This document shows positions 1-8,000 of a DNA stretch of 64,000 nt, in pieces; the first letter of the stretch is position 1; every line of letters begins with the position of its first letter. This stretch comes from Tumebacillus avium (GTDB lineage Bacteria > Bacillota > Bacilli > Tumebacillales > Tumebacillaceae). A model generated the notes under the pieces. The model searched no databases. It saw only the letters and a list, made by a program, of their open reading frames with translations, and was not told where the DNA came from. The stretch is taken from contig NZ_CP021434.1 of NCBI RefSeq assembly GCF_002162355.1, positions 1,024,501 to 1,088,500 on the forward strand, in the 5' to 3' direction. The position numbers and the translations under genes were made by a program.

Positions 1-63
1 CAGGGTCTTCGAGTCCATTCCCGAAACCAAACCGCCTAAACCGCCAAGCCCTGAAATACTCAT
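1..63 (-). CDS. fliD: Flagellar filament cap FliD, N-terminal fragment
   Basis: Only the first 21 codons lie in the window; the gene runs off the left edge. The start codon at 63 follows a strong GGAGGTG ribosome site. The visible peptide begins MSISGLGGLGGLVSGMDSKT, and the GLxSGMDS pattern is the conserved N-terminal start of FliD/HAP2, the cap under which flagellin subunits polymerise. Its place directly after the flagellin genes matches the usual hag-fliD order. The identification rests on this short motif plus context. Confidence 0.75.
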   Translation of the reverse strand, partial: MSISGLGGLGGLVSGMDSKTL

Positions 64-96
64 CTCAAACACCTCCACAGCTTATTTCCTATAGAA

Positions 97-125
97 AAGC
101 TGGCTGGCAAATTGCCAGCCAGCTT
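97..125 (-). terminator. Hairpin after flagellin gene 1
   Basis: A 13-14 bp stem (AAGCTGGCTGGCAA and its complement) with almost no loop lies between the first flagellin gene and fliD, followed on the minus strand by CTTTTCTAT. The U-run is weak, so it may lower fliD expression or stabilise flagellin mRNA rather than stop all transcription. Confidence 0.6.
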
Positions 126-143
126 GAGAATTTGCGAAACCGA

Positions 144-989
144 TTAGCGGAGCAGGGACAGAACGCCTTGCGGAGCTTGGTTTGCTTGTGCCAGCATCGA
201 AGTGCCCGCTTGGGTGAGGATCTGATTCTTGGTGAACTTCACCATTTCAGAAGCCATATCCACGTCGCGGATACGAGATTCTGCTGCGGTCAGGTTCTCA
301 GCCGAAGTTTGCAGGTTGTTGATGGTGTGCTCAAGGCGGTTTTGTACAGCACCCAGCTTGGAGCGCTCGTCGTTCACGGTGTTGATCGCGTCGTCAACCG
401 CAGTGATGAAGTCGGAAGCTGCGCTTACTTGGGAAGCTGCGTTACCGGAAGCGATATTACCGATGCCAATGGAAGTGATACCTGCATTAAGTTGTTCCGC
501 TTGCATGGAGTTAACGGTCAGTTGGATCGTTTGGCCTTGGTTTGCACCAATTTGGAAAGTCTTGGTGTTAAACGAGCCGTTCAGCAGTTTTTGACCGTTG
601 AACTGGGTGGTCTCTGCGATGCGGTCAATTTCGGAACGCAGTTGGAGCAGTTCGTCCTTGATCTTCGAGCGATCTGCCTTGGTGTTGGTGTCGTTGACAG
701 CCTGAACGCCAAGTTCACGCATACGCTGCAAGATGGAGTGCGTCTCGTTGAGCGCGCCTTCTGCCGTTTGGATCAGGGAGATACCATCTTGGGAGTTCTT
801 TACAGCCATGTTCAGACCGGAGATCTGACCGCGCATCTTTTCGGAGATCGCGAGGCCCGCTGCATCGTCGCCCGCACGGTTGATGCGGTAGCCGGAAGAC
901 AGCTTCTCGAGGGATTTGGACAGGTTGTTGTTGTTCGCAGACAGTTTGTTTTGTGCAAACAGAGCGGACAGGTTGTTTTGAATACGCAT
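144..989 (-). CDS. hag: Flagellin 1
   Basis: A 281-residue flagellin, the secreted filament subunit. It has the conserved N-terminal coiled region ([30 protein letters not shown], about residues 1-140) and C-terminal region (about 200-281, ending [11 protein letters not shown]), with only a short variable centre. It therefore lacks the outer D2/D3 domains, as in short Bacillus Hag. The start is set by AAGGAGG 9 bases upstream. The leader carries a hairpin matching a CsrA site. It is the fliD-proximal copy of three tandem flagellin genes and differs from the other two mainly between residues 140 and 205. Confidence 0.95.
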   Translation of the reverse strand: MRIQNNLSALFAQNKLSANNNNLSKSLEKLSSGYRINRAGDDAAGLAISEKMRGQISGLNMAVKNSQDGISLIQTAEGALNETHSILQRMRELGVQAVNDTNTKADRSKIKDELLQLRSEIDRIAETTQFNGQKLLNGSFNTKTFQIGANQGQTIQLTVNSMQAEQLNAGITSIGIGNIASGNAASQVSAASDFITAVDDAINTVNDERSKLGAVQNRLEHTINNLQTSAENLTAAESRIRDVDMASEMVKFTKNQILTQAGTSMLAQANQAPQGVLSLLR

Positions 990-997
990 GATTTCAT

Positions 998-1041
998 CCT
1001 CCTTGATGAGTGCAAAAGTTAGGACAGCATCCGTGCCGTCC
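998..1041 (-). promoter_or_regulatory. Flagellin 1 leader with putative CsrA-binding hairpin
   Basis: At 1022-1041 the leader RNA can form a 7-bp stem GGACGGC/GCUGUCC closed by a six-base loop ACGGAU. A GGA in a hairpin hexaloop is the classical CsrA target. A second GGA lies in the Shine-Dalgarno AAGGAGG (998-1004), 17 bases away. Two sites arranged this way are how CsrA represses hag in Bacillus subtilis. The same hairpin precedes the other two flagellin genes. Confidence 0.7.
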
Positions 1042-1052
1042 CTTCCTTATGG

Positions 1053-1060
1053 TTATCGGA
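1053..1060 (-). promoter_or_regulatory. Putative sigma-D -10 element of flagellin 1
   Basis: TCCGATAA on the minus strand resembles the sigma-D (FliA-type) -10 element GCCGATAA. It lies just upstream of the leader hairpin, and CCGATAA recurs at the same place before the other flagellin genes. No clear TAAA -35 is visible, so the call rests on conservation across three leaders. Confidence 0.5.
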
Positions 1061-1170
1061 TAAAGGCACTCAAAACATAATTGGCATATCCGGTCATATT
1101 TCGTCCTTTTCCGCCACCAGCATCTATTATCTAGCTCAATCTACAAAATAGAACTAATTTCGTTTAACAT

Positions 1171-1203
1171 AAAAAAACGACCAGTCATATGACCGGTCGT
1201 TTT
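1171..1203 (-). terminator. Terminator of flagellin gene 2
   Basis: The stem ACGACCGGTCAT/ATGACTGGTCGT is followed by seven U on the minus strand, just after the stop codon of the second flagellin gene. Confidence 0.85.
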
Positions 1204-1210
1204 ACCCGAA

Positions 1211-2056
1211 TTAACGGAGCAGAGACAGAACGCCTTGCGGAGCTTGGTTCGCTTGCGCCAGCATCGAGGTGCCTGCTTGGGTGAGGATCTGGTTCTTGGT
1301 GAACTTCACCATTTCAGAAGCCATATCCACGTCGCGGATACGGGATTCTGCTGCGGTCAGGTTCTCAGCCGAAGTTTGCAGGTTGTTGATGGTGTGCTCA
1401 AGGCGGTTTTGTACAGCACCCAGCTTGGAGCGCTCGTTGTTTACTTTTTCAATCGCGTTGTCAACTGCAGAAATCAAGTTAGAGGAAGCCGTTACTTGGT
1501 TACCTGCAGAACCTGCTGCGATGGAACCGATGGCAGCTGCGGTGATCGAGCCAGACAGGGAAGATGCCTGCATGTCGTTGATCGACAAGGAGATCGTTTG
1601 TCCTTGGTTTGCGCCAATTTGGAAGGTCTTGGCGGAGAAGGAACCGTCGAGCAGCTTTTGACCATTGAATTGAGTGGTCGAAGCAATGCGGTCGAGTTCG
1701 GACTTCAGCTGAGTCAGCTCGTCCTTGATCTTCGAGCGGTCACCAGTGGTGTTGGTGTCGTTGACCGATTGAACGGACAACTCACGCATACGCTGCAAGA
1801 TGGAGTGCGACTCGTTGAGCGCGCCCTCTGCCGTTTGGATCAGGGAGATGCCGTCTTGGGAGTTCTTCACAGCCATGTTCAGACCGGAGATCTGGCCGCG
1901 CATCTTTTCGGAGATCGCGAGACCTGCTGCATCGTCGCCCGCACGGTTGATGCGGTAGCCGGAAGACAGCTTCTCGAGGGATTTGGACAGGTTGTTGTTG
2001 TTCGCTTGCAGTTTGTTTTGTGCAAACAGAGCGGACAGGTTGTTTTGAATACGCAT
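1211..2056 (-). CDS. Flagellin 2
   Basis: A 281-residue flagellin with the same N- and C-terminal polymerisation regions as its two neighbours. The open frame extends 9 codons upstream, but AAGGAGG sits about 9 bases before the ATG at 2056 (MRIQNN), which also matches the other copies. The central segment (about residues 130-205, with [20 protein letters not shown]) is the variable part. The gene has its own leader hairpin, sigma-D-like -10 element and terminator, so each copy looks like an independent transcription unit. Confidence 0.95.
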   Translation of the reverse strand: MRIQNNLSALFAQNKLQANNNNLSKSLEKLSSGYRINRAGDDAAGLAISEKMRGQISGLNMAVKNSQDGISLIQTAEGALNESHSILQRMRELSVQSVNDTNTTGDRSKIKDELTQLKSELDRIASTTQFNGQKLLDGSFSAKTFQIGANQGQTISLSINDMQASSLSGSITAAAIGSIAAGSAGNQVTASSNLISAVDNAIEKVNNERSKLGAVQNRLEHTINNLQTSAENLTAAESRIRDVDMASEMVKFTKNQILTQAGTSMLAQANQAPQGVLSLLR

Positions 2057-2089
2057 TGATTTCATCCTCCTTGATGAGTGCAAAAGTTA

Positions 2090-2109
2090 GGACAGCATCC
2101 GTGCCGTCC
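2090..2109 (-). promoter_or_regulatory. Flagellin 2 leader hairpin, putative CsrA site
   Basis: The same 20-base element as in the flagellin 1 leader: stem GGACGGC/GCUGUCC, loop ACGGAU. A sigma-D-like ACCGATAA lies at 2122-2129, just upstream. Confidence 0.7.
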
Positions 2110-2237
2110 TCTCCTTATTCGTTATCGGTCACCGCAAGGGAAATGTAAACGGGATTTTAGCTCATATTCCGCCTTCATTAGATATTATTGTCTATTATCT
2201 AGCTCAATCTAGCTGATATAACTATGTTTGCATCTAT

Positions 2238-2269
2238 AAAAAAAAGACCGGCCATATGGCCGGTCTTTT
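2238..2269 (-). terminator. Terminator of flagellin gene 3
   Basis: The nearly perfect stem AAGACCGGCCAT/ATGGCCGGTCTT is followed by eight U on the minus strand, directly after the third flagellin gene. Confidence 0.88.
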
Positions 2270-2276
2270 ACCCAAA

Positions 2277-3125
2277 TTAACGGAGCAGGGACAGAACGCC
2301 TTGCGGAGCTTGGTTCGCTTGCGCCAGCATCGAGGTGCCCGCTTGGGTGAGGATCTGGTTCTTGGTGAACTTCACCATTTCAGAAGCCATATCCACGTCG
2401 CGGATACGGGATTCTGCTGCGGTCAGGTTCTCAGCCGAAGTTTGCAGGTTGTTGATGGTGTGCTCAAGACGGTTTTGTACTGCGCCCAGCTTGGAACGCT
2501 CGTTGTTAACCGTTTCGATCGCATCGTCAACAAACGTGATCAGATTGGAAGAAGCCGCAACCTGAGACGCATTGGTCCCGGCAGTTGCAATCTTGTCGAT
2601 GTTCGCTTGGGTCAGGCTTACGTTGAGCGCAGAAGTGTTCATGGAGTTGACGGTCAACGACATGGTTTGACCAGCGTTCGCACCGATTTGGAAGGTCTTA
2701 GCGGAGAAGGAGCCATCGAGCAGCTTCTGACCGTTAAACTGGGTGGTATCAGCGATGCGGTCCAGTTCGGACTTCAGCTGTTGCAGTTCGTCCTTGATCT
2801 TCGAACGGTCACCAGTGGTGTTGGTGTCGTTGACCGACTGAACAGCCAGCTCGCGCATACGCTGCAGGATGGAGTGCGACTCGTTGAGCGCGCCTTCAGC
2901 CGTTTGGATCAGGGAGACGCCGTCTTGGGAGTTCTTCACACCCATGTTCAGACCGGAGATCTGACCGCGCATTTTTTCGGAGATCGCGAGACCTGCTGCA
3001 TCGTCGCCCGCACGGTTGATGCGGTAGCCGGAAGACAGCTTCTCGAGGGACTTGGACAGGTTGTTGTTGTTCGCTTGCAGTTTGTTTTGTGCAAACAGAG
3101 CGGACAGGTTGTTTTGAATACGCAT
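2277..3125 (-). CDS. Flagellin 3
   Basis: A 282-residue flagellin, the copy nearest csrA. The ATG at 3125 (MRIQNN) is chosen over an upstream in-frame start because AAGGAGG lies about 9 bases before it and the product then aligns with the other two copies. Residues 1-135 and 210-282 are almost identical to the neighbours; the centre ([20 protein letters not shown] and on) differs. Near-identity of the ends at DNA level suggests recent duplication or gene conversion. Confidence 0.95.
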   Translation of the reverse strand: MRIQNNLSALFAQNKLQANNNNLSKSLEKLSSGYRINRAGDDAAGLAISEKMRGQISGLNMGVKNSQDGVSLIQTAEGALNESHSILQRMRELAVQSVNDTNTTGDRSKIKDELQQLKSELDRIADTTQFNGQKLLDGSFSAKTFQIGANAGQTMSLTVNSMNTSALNVSLTQANIDKIATAGTNASQVAASSNLITFVDDAIETVNNERSKLGAVQNRLEHTINNLQTSAENLTAAESRIRDVDMASEMVKFTKNQILTQAGTSMLAQANQAPQGVLSLLR

Positions 3126-3160
3126 TGATTTCATCCTCCTTGATGAGTTGAGAAAGTTTA

Positions 3161-3199
3161 GGACAGCATCCGTGCCGTCCCTTCTCAATCGTTATCGGA
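3161..3199 (-). promoter_or_regulatory. Flagellin 3 leader: CsrA-like hairpin and sigma-D-like -10
   Basis: The hairpin at 3161-3180 is identical to those of the other flagellin leaders (loop ACGGAU). TTCCGATAACG with a sigma-D-like -10 (3192-3199) lies just upstream. The promoter therefore sits in the csrA-flagellin gap, independent of the csrA transcript. Confidence 0.65.
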
Positions 3200-3310
3200 A
3201 GATATGCGCGTTGAATGAACTGCCGAAATCGGCAACTTCGGCTCTTTATGCATACTTATCAGAAGTTACCTCTTATTTTCTTATCTACAAGACTGTTTTT
3301 CTAGCATTCG

Positions 3311-3550
3311 CTACTTTTGTTTAGGCAGCGCTTTTAAAAGCGAGTTCAACTGACTGCGCTCCGTCTTCTGAATCGCAGCTTGACGGTTTAGTTCCTGTAT
3401 CTCGGCGTAGACTTCCTGGCGATGCACTTTGACTTGCTTAGGCGCTTCGATGCCCAATCGAATTTGATCGCCCTTTACTTCAACCACCGTCACGATCACA
3501 TCATCACCGATCCGGATGCTCTCGCCTACCTTGCGTGACAATACCAGCAT
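3311..3550 (-). CDS. csrA: Carbon storage regulator CsrA
   Basis: A 79-residue RNA-binding translational regulator starting [18 protein letters not shown], the invariant CsrA N-terminus, with the RLGIEAP strand and C-terminal helix visible. It binds GGA motifs in leader RNAs and blocks ribosome access; here the flagellin leaders next door are the obvious targets. The open frame extends 25 codons upstream, but AGGAGG immediately precedes the ATG at 3550. It follows fliW with an 11-base gap, as in B. subtilis. The C-terminus (about residues 55-79, [20 protein letters not shown]) is longer than the 61-residue E. coli protein. Confidence 0.95.
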   Translation of the reverse strand: MLVLSRKVGESIRIGDDVIVTVVEVKGDQIRLGIEAPKQVKVHRQEVYAEIQELNRQAAIQKTERSQLNSLLKALPKQK

Positions 3551-3561
3551 GCTCCTGCCTC

Positions 3562-3960
3562 CTATTCGCCTGCAAACAGAGGAACGCGCGACTCGTAGCG
3601 CCCCTTTGCATCGATGATCTGACAAGCCTTGGCGTTCTGCTTGTTCATCACAATGGGCGCTTTCAGGTTGACGCGGATGTCCTGCAGGTGCTCCGCCAGC
3701 GTCGCGACGACAAGCACTTGGGCATCCGCTTCGTCGGTCAGCCCAATTGCGTTCAGGTCTTCCAAGCTTGCTTCCAAGCGGTACTCGTGGAAAAATGCTT
3801 CCGGGTCAAGCAGGACGAGCGACAATTCTCCGCCTTTCTCTTCGAGCACATAAAATGGACCTTCGTCGACACGCTCGATCGTGCAGGTCCGAATCGATTC
3901 AAACCCAGGGATTCCCTCCGGGAACTCAATCGTGGTTTTCATGCTGGCCAAGCTCTCCAT
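3562..3960 (-). CDS. fliW: Flagellar assembly factor FliW
   Basis: A 132-residue protein with FliW signatures ([13 protein letters not shown] near the start, [22 protein letters not shown]). FliW is the protein antagonist of CsrA: it binds either CsrA or free flagellin, so flagellin translation falls when unexported flagellin accumulates. The ATG at 3960 has AGGGGG 9-10 bases upstream; an internal ATG (MKTTIEF, 3942) is a possible alternative. The upstream Shine-Dalgarno directly follows the U-run of a terminator hairpin that overlaps the end of yviE, suggesting attenuated fliW-csrA expression. Confidence 0.93.
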   Translation of the reverse strand: MESLASMKTTIEFPEGIPGFESIRTCTIERVDEGPFYVLEEKGGELSLVLLDPEAFFHEYRLEASLEDLNAIGLTDEADAQVLVVATLAEHLQDIRVNLKAPIVMNKQNAKACQIIDAKGRYESRVPLFAGE

Positions 3961-3980
3961 AACTTTCTTTCCCCCTGTGA

Positions 3981-4008
3981 AAAAACACCCGAGTCTAGAC
4001 CCGGGTGT
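3981..4008 (-). terminator. Terminator overlapping the yviE stop codon
   Basis: A near-palindrome (ACACCCGGGTC, tetraloop, GACTCGGGTGT) followed by six U. The yviE stop codon TAG lies in its loop, and the fliW ribosome site begins a few bases after the U-run. It probably reduces read-through into fliW-csrA. Confidence 0.75.
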
Positions 4009-4555
4009 CGTATAAGTTGCCTTTCAAAGTAAACTCAAGGTCGGGATACTGCACCATCTGGCCGGTGACCGTCCCCCATTCGTGCTCGGTGTTCACCGAC
4101 CACTGTTTATAGTTTACACGCACATGACCCGGCGTAAACTCCGCCTGTTGCGGGGTGATGTCCACGTTGATCTTGGGCGGCGAGACCGGCTTGATGCCGA
4201 CCGATACTTCACCTTGCTGCAAACGCTGATCGGCTAGATGCCCAACGCGGGTGCCCTTGTCGTAACGGGACAATTGATTGCCTTCGCTGACGATGCGGCT
4301 GACACCTTCCAGCCACGCCTGCTGACCTTTCGCTGCGGCATCCCCCGATAGCTGCAGCACCGGCTTATAGCCGATGTCTGCACGCATCTGCGACGTGTCG
4401 ATATCGATCTTGACCTGCGCCGACCTCAGAATTTCCAACTTCGGATCTTGAATCTCCAGATCGAGCGGAGCCCGTTCGGGCTGCATGTCCATCTTCGGCG
4501 GCTTGATGTTGATCTCATGCCGCGCGGGAATGGAGCGAAACTCTAAACGCACCAT
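3995..4555 (-). CDS. yviE: YviE/DUF6470 family flagellar-locus protein
   Basis: A 186-residue protein of the family encoded between flgL and fliW in Bacilli. No catalytic motif is visible. It is rich in charged beta-like stretches (PPKINVDITPQ, YKQWSVNTEHEWGTV) and has no signal peptide or membrane span, so it should be cytosolic. Its function is not established; the invariant gene neighbourhood suggests a role in flagellar assembly. It follows flgL with a 12-base gap. Its stop codon lies in a terminator hairpin. Confidence 0.75.
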   Translation of the reverse strand: MVRLEFRSIPARHEINIKPPKMDMQPERAPLDLEIQDPKLEILRSAQVKIDIDTSQMRADIGYKPVLQLSGDAAAKGQQAWLEGVSRIVSEGNQLSRYDKGTRVGHLADQRLQQGEVSVGIKPVSPPKINVDITPQQAEFTPGHVRVNYKQWSVNTEHEWGTVTGQMVQYPDLEFTLKGNLYDTRV

Positions 4556-4567
4556 CTGTCGTCACCT

Positions 4568-5458
4568 CTAGCGCAGGAAGTCGATCAGGCTCGGCTGGAT
4601 GATGCTCGCGCCTGTATTTAGCGAAGCGCGGTACACGTCTTCGGCGATCTTGAACTGCGTGATCGTTTCCGCCAAGTCAGTGTCTTCTACTTTTGTCTGC
4701 AGAGTCTGCAAATTGAGGTCGATATCGGTCAAACGGTTCTCCGCCAGTTCCAGACGGTTCATGCGGGCGCCGACTCCGGCGCGGACTTCCAGAATCTCGC
4801 TGATCCGGTCAGTTACCTGCGTGAGCCCATTCTGAACACCAGCCTGATTGTCGGTCAACAGAGCATTGCGCAAATTTTTAAGCGCGGCAAACACGTTGTC
4901 CGGGTCGGTATTGGCGCCAAAAGCGTCCTGCCCCAGCGTGTTCACTTCAAGCATCGTGCCCGGCCCGATCTCATAGCGGATCACGCCGCCGTTGGGCTGC
5001 GCGGTCTCCGCGTTCGCTTCGTTATACGGCTGGACATCGGTCAACATGCCGTTGAAGACATACGCCCCATTGAACTGCGAGTTGCCAATCGAGACCATCT
5101 GCTTGTAGAGCTGATCCACTTCGTCGGCGATCGCTTTCTTCGCCGACACGTCCTGCGTATCGTTCGCCCCGGCCACCGCCAGTTCGCGTGCGCGCTGCAT
5201 GACCTGAGTCGCCTGGTCGAGCATTTTATCGGTGTACTGCACCCAGGAGTTGGCCGAGTCCACATTTTTCATGAACTGGTCGTTTTGCGCCAACTCGCTG
5301 CGGTAGCGCAGCGCGTAGGAAGTGCCAACCGGATCGTCGGACGGGGTGTGGATCTTCTTCGACGTCGCGAGGTCGCGCTGCCACTTTTCCATGCGGGTCA
5401 GGTTGTTTTGAACGTTGCTGATCAGCTTCTGGGTCATCATTTGTCCGGTGATGCGCAT
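4568..5458 (-). CDS. flgL: Flagellar hook-filament junction protein FlgL
   Basis: A 296-residue flagellin-like junction protein (HAP3) that joins FlgK to the filament. The N-terminus MRITGQMMTQKLISNVQNNL and C-terminus (LAETITQFKIAEDVYRASL, ending SLIDFLR) are the conserved coiled-coil ends that stack in the export channel and filament. Length is normal. It lies between flgK and yviE in the usual order and is co-transcribed with them. Confidence 0.93.
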   Translation of the reverse strand: MRITGQMMTQKLISNVQNNLTRMEKWQRDLATSKKIHTPSDDPVGTSYALRYRSELAQNDQFMKNVDSANSWVQYTDKMLDQATQVMQRARELAVAGANDTQDVSAKKAIADEVDQLYKQMVSIGNSQFNGAYVFNGMLTDVQPYNEANAETAQPNGGVIRYEIGPGTMLEVNTLGQDAFGANTDPDNVFAALKNLRNALLTDNQAGVQNGLTQVTDRISEILEVRAGVGARMNRLELAENRLTDIDLNLQTLQTKVEDTDLAETITQFKIAEDVYRASLNTGASIIQPSLIDFLR

Positions 5459-5490
5459 GTTTGAAGTCCTCCTTTCCTATCTGCTGTCTA

Positions 5491-7038
5491 TTAACGGCCT
5501 ACGAGGCCCATGCGGTTGATGACGACGTCGAGCGCTTCGTCCATCGTGGTCAAGGCGCGGGCGGCTGCCGCGTATGCTTTTTGGAACATCATCATGTTCG
5601 CCATCTCTTCGTCGAGCGACACGCCGCTGACCGACATGCGGCGGCCGTCGATCTGACGGGCGATGACATCCGCATTGTTCTGGTTGTTCTGCGCGGTCTG
5701 CGACTTGACGCCAACTTCGGAGACGATCCCGCGGAAGTAGCCTTCGATCGTCGTGTTGATCGTACCGCTTGCGTCGTTAAAGGTGATGATCGCGCTGCCA
5801 AATGAGGACATCATGATCGCCAGCGAGTTGTCGCCTTGCACGACACGGTCGGTCGAGCCGTCGTTGTACATGCTCATCGACGACGCGATGTTCGCCGGGT
5901 TGGTCAGCATGTCCGGGTTGAGCTTGATGTTGCCGGCGTTGATCGTGGTGCCGTCGCCGACGAAGAATTCCTTGCCGGTCTCCAGCGGAGAGTTCATCGT
6001 GTAGCCGAGCTCATGCAGGCCGTTCAAGCCGCCGACGAGAATCTCCGTGCCCTTGGGCAGCACGATGCCCGCGTTATAGACGGTGCCGTCCGCGCCGCGC
6101 ACCGACACGCCGTTCGGGACGGTGTAGTCGTTGGGCAGCTTCATTTTCACATCGCCTGTCGCCAGCGTCTGGGCGAGCAGGTCGAGCTGGTTTTTGTAGT
6201 TCGCAACGTCGGTGTTGCGCGCGTCGATCAGGCCTTTCAGTTCACCGCCTGCGACGACCGGAGCGGTCTCGTTGAGCGGGGTGAGCACGTTGGCTCCGTC
6301 GATCACCACGTTGCCGCCGATGGTCAGTGAATAGGTGTCATTTTGATCGGTGACTTTGACGTCGACGAGCTTGGAGATCTGGTCGACGAGCAGGTCGCGC
6401 TGGTCGAGCAGGTCGTTTGGCACATCGCCGAGCACGCTCAGCTCTTTGATCCGGCCGTTGATCGACTGGATCTCTCCGAGCTTGGCGTTGACCGACTTGA
6501 CCTTGATCTGGATGCTTTCGGTGATGTCCGCATTGAGCTCCGTCAACTGCTGCGACTGGTGGTTGAACGCTTCCGCCACGGCGACGGCGCGCTGGGCCAC
6601 GATCTTGCGGGCTGCGATCGCCGCGTCCGGGGTCGACGTTTTGGACAGGTCTTGGAACGACGTCCACAGTTGGTTGATGACGGTGCGGATGCCGGAGTCG
6701 GACGGCTCGTTGATGATCGCTTCGACCTTGGCGAGGATGTCCGCGCGGGACGTCCATTCGCCGAGCGTCTTGTTCTCGTTGCGGAACTGCGAGTCGAGGA
6801 ACTGCTCGCGGACGCGGTAGATCTGGGTGATCTCAACGCCGGTGCCGATCTGGCCCGGGCCGACCGATTTGTTCATGTTTGGGTATTCGAGCGACGGTGT
6901 CGCCACGCGGTTGACAGCTTGGCGGGAATAGCCGGCCGTGTTGGCGTTGGCGATGTTGTGCCCGGTCGTATTTAATGCGGCCTGCTCGGTGAACAAAGAC
7001 CGCTTGGCAATTTCCAGTCCGAAAAAGGTAGATCGCAT
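5491..7038 (-). CDS. flgK: Flagellar hook-filament junction protein FlgK
   Basis: A 515-residue HAP1 protein that forms the first junction ring between hook and filament. The N-terminal rod-type motif (NTTGHNIANANTAGYSRQ, about residues 24-41) and the C-terminal helix (YAAAARALTTMDEALDVVIN) are typical of FlgK. The middle is variable and includes an insertion around residues 290-380, making it somewhat longer than the roughly 507-residue B. subtilis protein. It follows flgN with a 12-base gap. Confidence 0.93.
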   Translation of the reverse strand: MRSTFFGLEIAKRSLFTEQAALNTTGHNIANANTAGYSRQAVNRVATPSLEYPNMNKSVGPGQIGTGVEITQIYRVREQFLDSQFRNENKTLGEWTSRADILAKVEAIINEPSDSGIRTVINQLWTSFQDLSKTSTPDAAIAARKIVAQRAVAVAEAFNHQSQQLTELNADITESIQIKVKSVNAKLGEIQSINGRIKELSVLGDVPNDLLDQRDLLVDQISKLVDVKVTDQNDTYSLTIGGNVVIDGANVLTPLNETAPVVAGGELKGLIDARNTDVANYKNQLDLLAQTLATGDVKMKLPNDYTVPNGVSVRGADGTVYNAGIVLPKGTEILVGGLNGLHELGYTMNSPLETGKEFFVGDGTTINAGNIKLNPDMLTNPANIASSMSMYNDGSTDRVVQGDNSLAIMMSSFGSAIITFNDASGTINTTIEGYFRGIVSEVGVKSQTAQNNQNNADVIARQIDGRRMSVSGVSLDEEMANMMMFQKAYAAAARALTTMDEALDVVINRMGLVGR

Positions 7039-7050
7039 CGGATTGTCTCC

Positions 7051-7551
7051 TTACGCTTTGGAATCAAACATGCGGCGCGGGCTGCCATCTCCGTAGGGAG
7101 ACGCGTCTTGGCGGCCGTATGTCGGGGTCATCATCGTGTTTTCCCCCGTCATCAGGTCGAGGGTGTTCTGGACGTACTGCAGGGACTGGCTGACCAGCTT
7201 TTTGTTCAGCTCATGCAGGTTCTGCACTTGACGCACCGTCCCTTGGAGCGCTTCGCCTGCTGCACGGATCTGCAGGCGGTGCACAGGTCCGGCGACGCTC
7301 TGGAGCTTGTCCAGCGTCCAGTCCGCACCGCGCGCATCGGCGCCCAATGCCGTTTCGAGGGCGGCGAGACGCTCCGCTTCCAGCTTTTGCGTCACCGCAA
7401 CCGCCTTCAGCTCCTCCTGCACGAGGTCGGGCAATGCTTCGACCTGTCCGGAGATCAGCGCGTCGCGCTTCTGCTCCTGGACTTTCAACAGCTCCTGATA
7501 CGCGGTCACCATCGACTTGATCACAGCCACAACAGGTGTCAGATCGTTCAT
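7051..7551 (-). CDS. flgN: Flagellar export chaperone FlgN
   Basis: A 166-residue helical protein in the position of B. subtilis YvyG/FlgN, the chaperone that delivers FlgK and FlgL to the export apparatus. The sequence is almost wholly alpha-helical heptad-like (YQELLKVQEQKRDALISG, LNKKLVSQSLQYVQNTLDLM). The start at 7551 is chosen because AGGGAG lies 7 bases upstream; an ATG 9 codons earlier has no ribosome site. Immediately downstream is its client gene flgK. Confidence 0.85.
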   Translation of the reverse strand: MNDLTPVVAVIKSMVTAYQELLKVQEQKRDALISGQVEALPDLVQEELKAVAVTQKLEAERLAALETALGADARGADWTLDKLQSVAGPVHRLQIRAAGEALQGTVRQVQNLHELNKKLVSQSLQYVQNTLDLMTGENTMMTPTYGRQDASPYGDGSPRRMFDSKA

Positions 7552-7599
7552 GCTGCACTCCCTTTTATCTAAAATCACGTATTGAATCGCGAAAACCGT

Positions 7600-7866
7600 T
7601 TATCTCATGAAAGACTCGTAGAGCTTCTCCGCTACTTTTTGCAGGTCGACTTGGTAGGTGCCGTTTTGAATCGACTCCTTCACCGCTTCGAGGCGTTCCG
7701 CCCTGACAGCCGGGTCTTCGCCGCGCGACATTTCCAGCGCCAGGGGCGAGATCGTCACGCCGTCGCGCTGGCTGCCTGCCGCTGCTGCGCCTTTCTCTTC
7801 ACGGGCGCGCTCAGCGTTTTGATAAGCCTGCAACCGGTAGATGCGAGCCGTATCGTTGATTTTCAT
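7600..7866 (-). CDS. flgM: Anti-sigma-D factor FlgM
   Basis: An 88-residue protein with the FlgM pattern: a basic, flexible N-terminus (MKINDTARIYRLQAYQNAE) and a C-terminal helical sigma-binding half (VRAERLEAVKESIQNGTYQV, KVAEKLYESFM). It holds sigma-D inactive until the hook is complete and FlgM is exported. The gene lies between yvyF and flgN as in other Bacilli. A terminator hairpin ends 18 bases before its start codon, so expression probably depends on read-through or a sigma-D promoter inside the hairpin region (a GACCGATAC stretch lies there). Confidence 0.9.
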   Translation of the reverse strand: MKINDTARIYRLQAYQNAERAREEKGAAAAGSQRDGVTISPLALEMSRGEDPAVRAERLEAVKESIQNGTYQVDLQKVAEKLYESFMR

Positions 7867-7884
7867 CCTGCTTCACCTCACAAA

Positions 7885-7920
7885 TAAAAAACCGACACAA
7901 TGGATACCCCTTGTATCGGT
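7885..7920 (-). terminator. Terminator between yvyF and flgM
   Basis: Stem ACCGATACAA/TTGTGTCGGT followed by six U on the minus strand, with the flgM ribosome site directly after it. It separates yvyF transcription from the flgM-flgN-flgK-flgL block. Confidence 0.78.
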
Positions 7921-8000
7921 CAAAAATCCGGTTTGGATAAGTATGTTCTCGCGCCATGACACAAGGTCAGATCATCAGACCTCGTGTATGCTCTTGCATG

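Noticed and set aside
1053-3230. Complete sigma-D promoters before the flagellin genes
   Set aside because: Only the CCGATAA -10 part is convincing; a TAAA -35 at the proper distance is not seen, so only the -10 elements are listed.
3211-3260. GCCGAA/TTCGGC inverted repeats after csrA as a terminator
   Set aside because: No U-run follows on the minus strand, and the region overlaps the flagellin 3 promoter.
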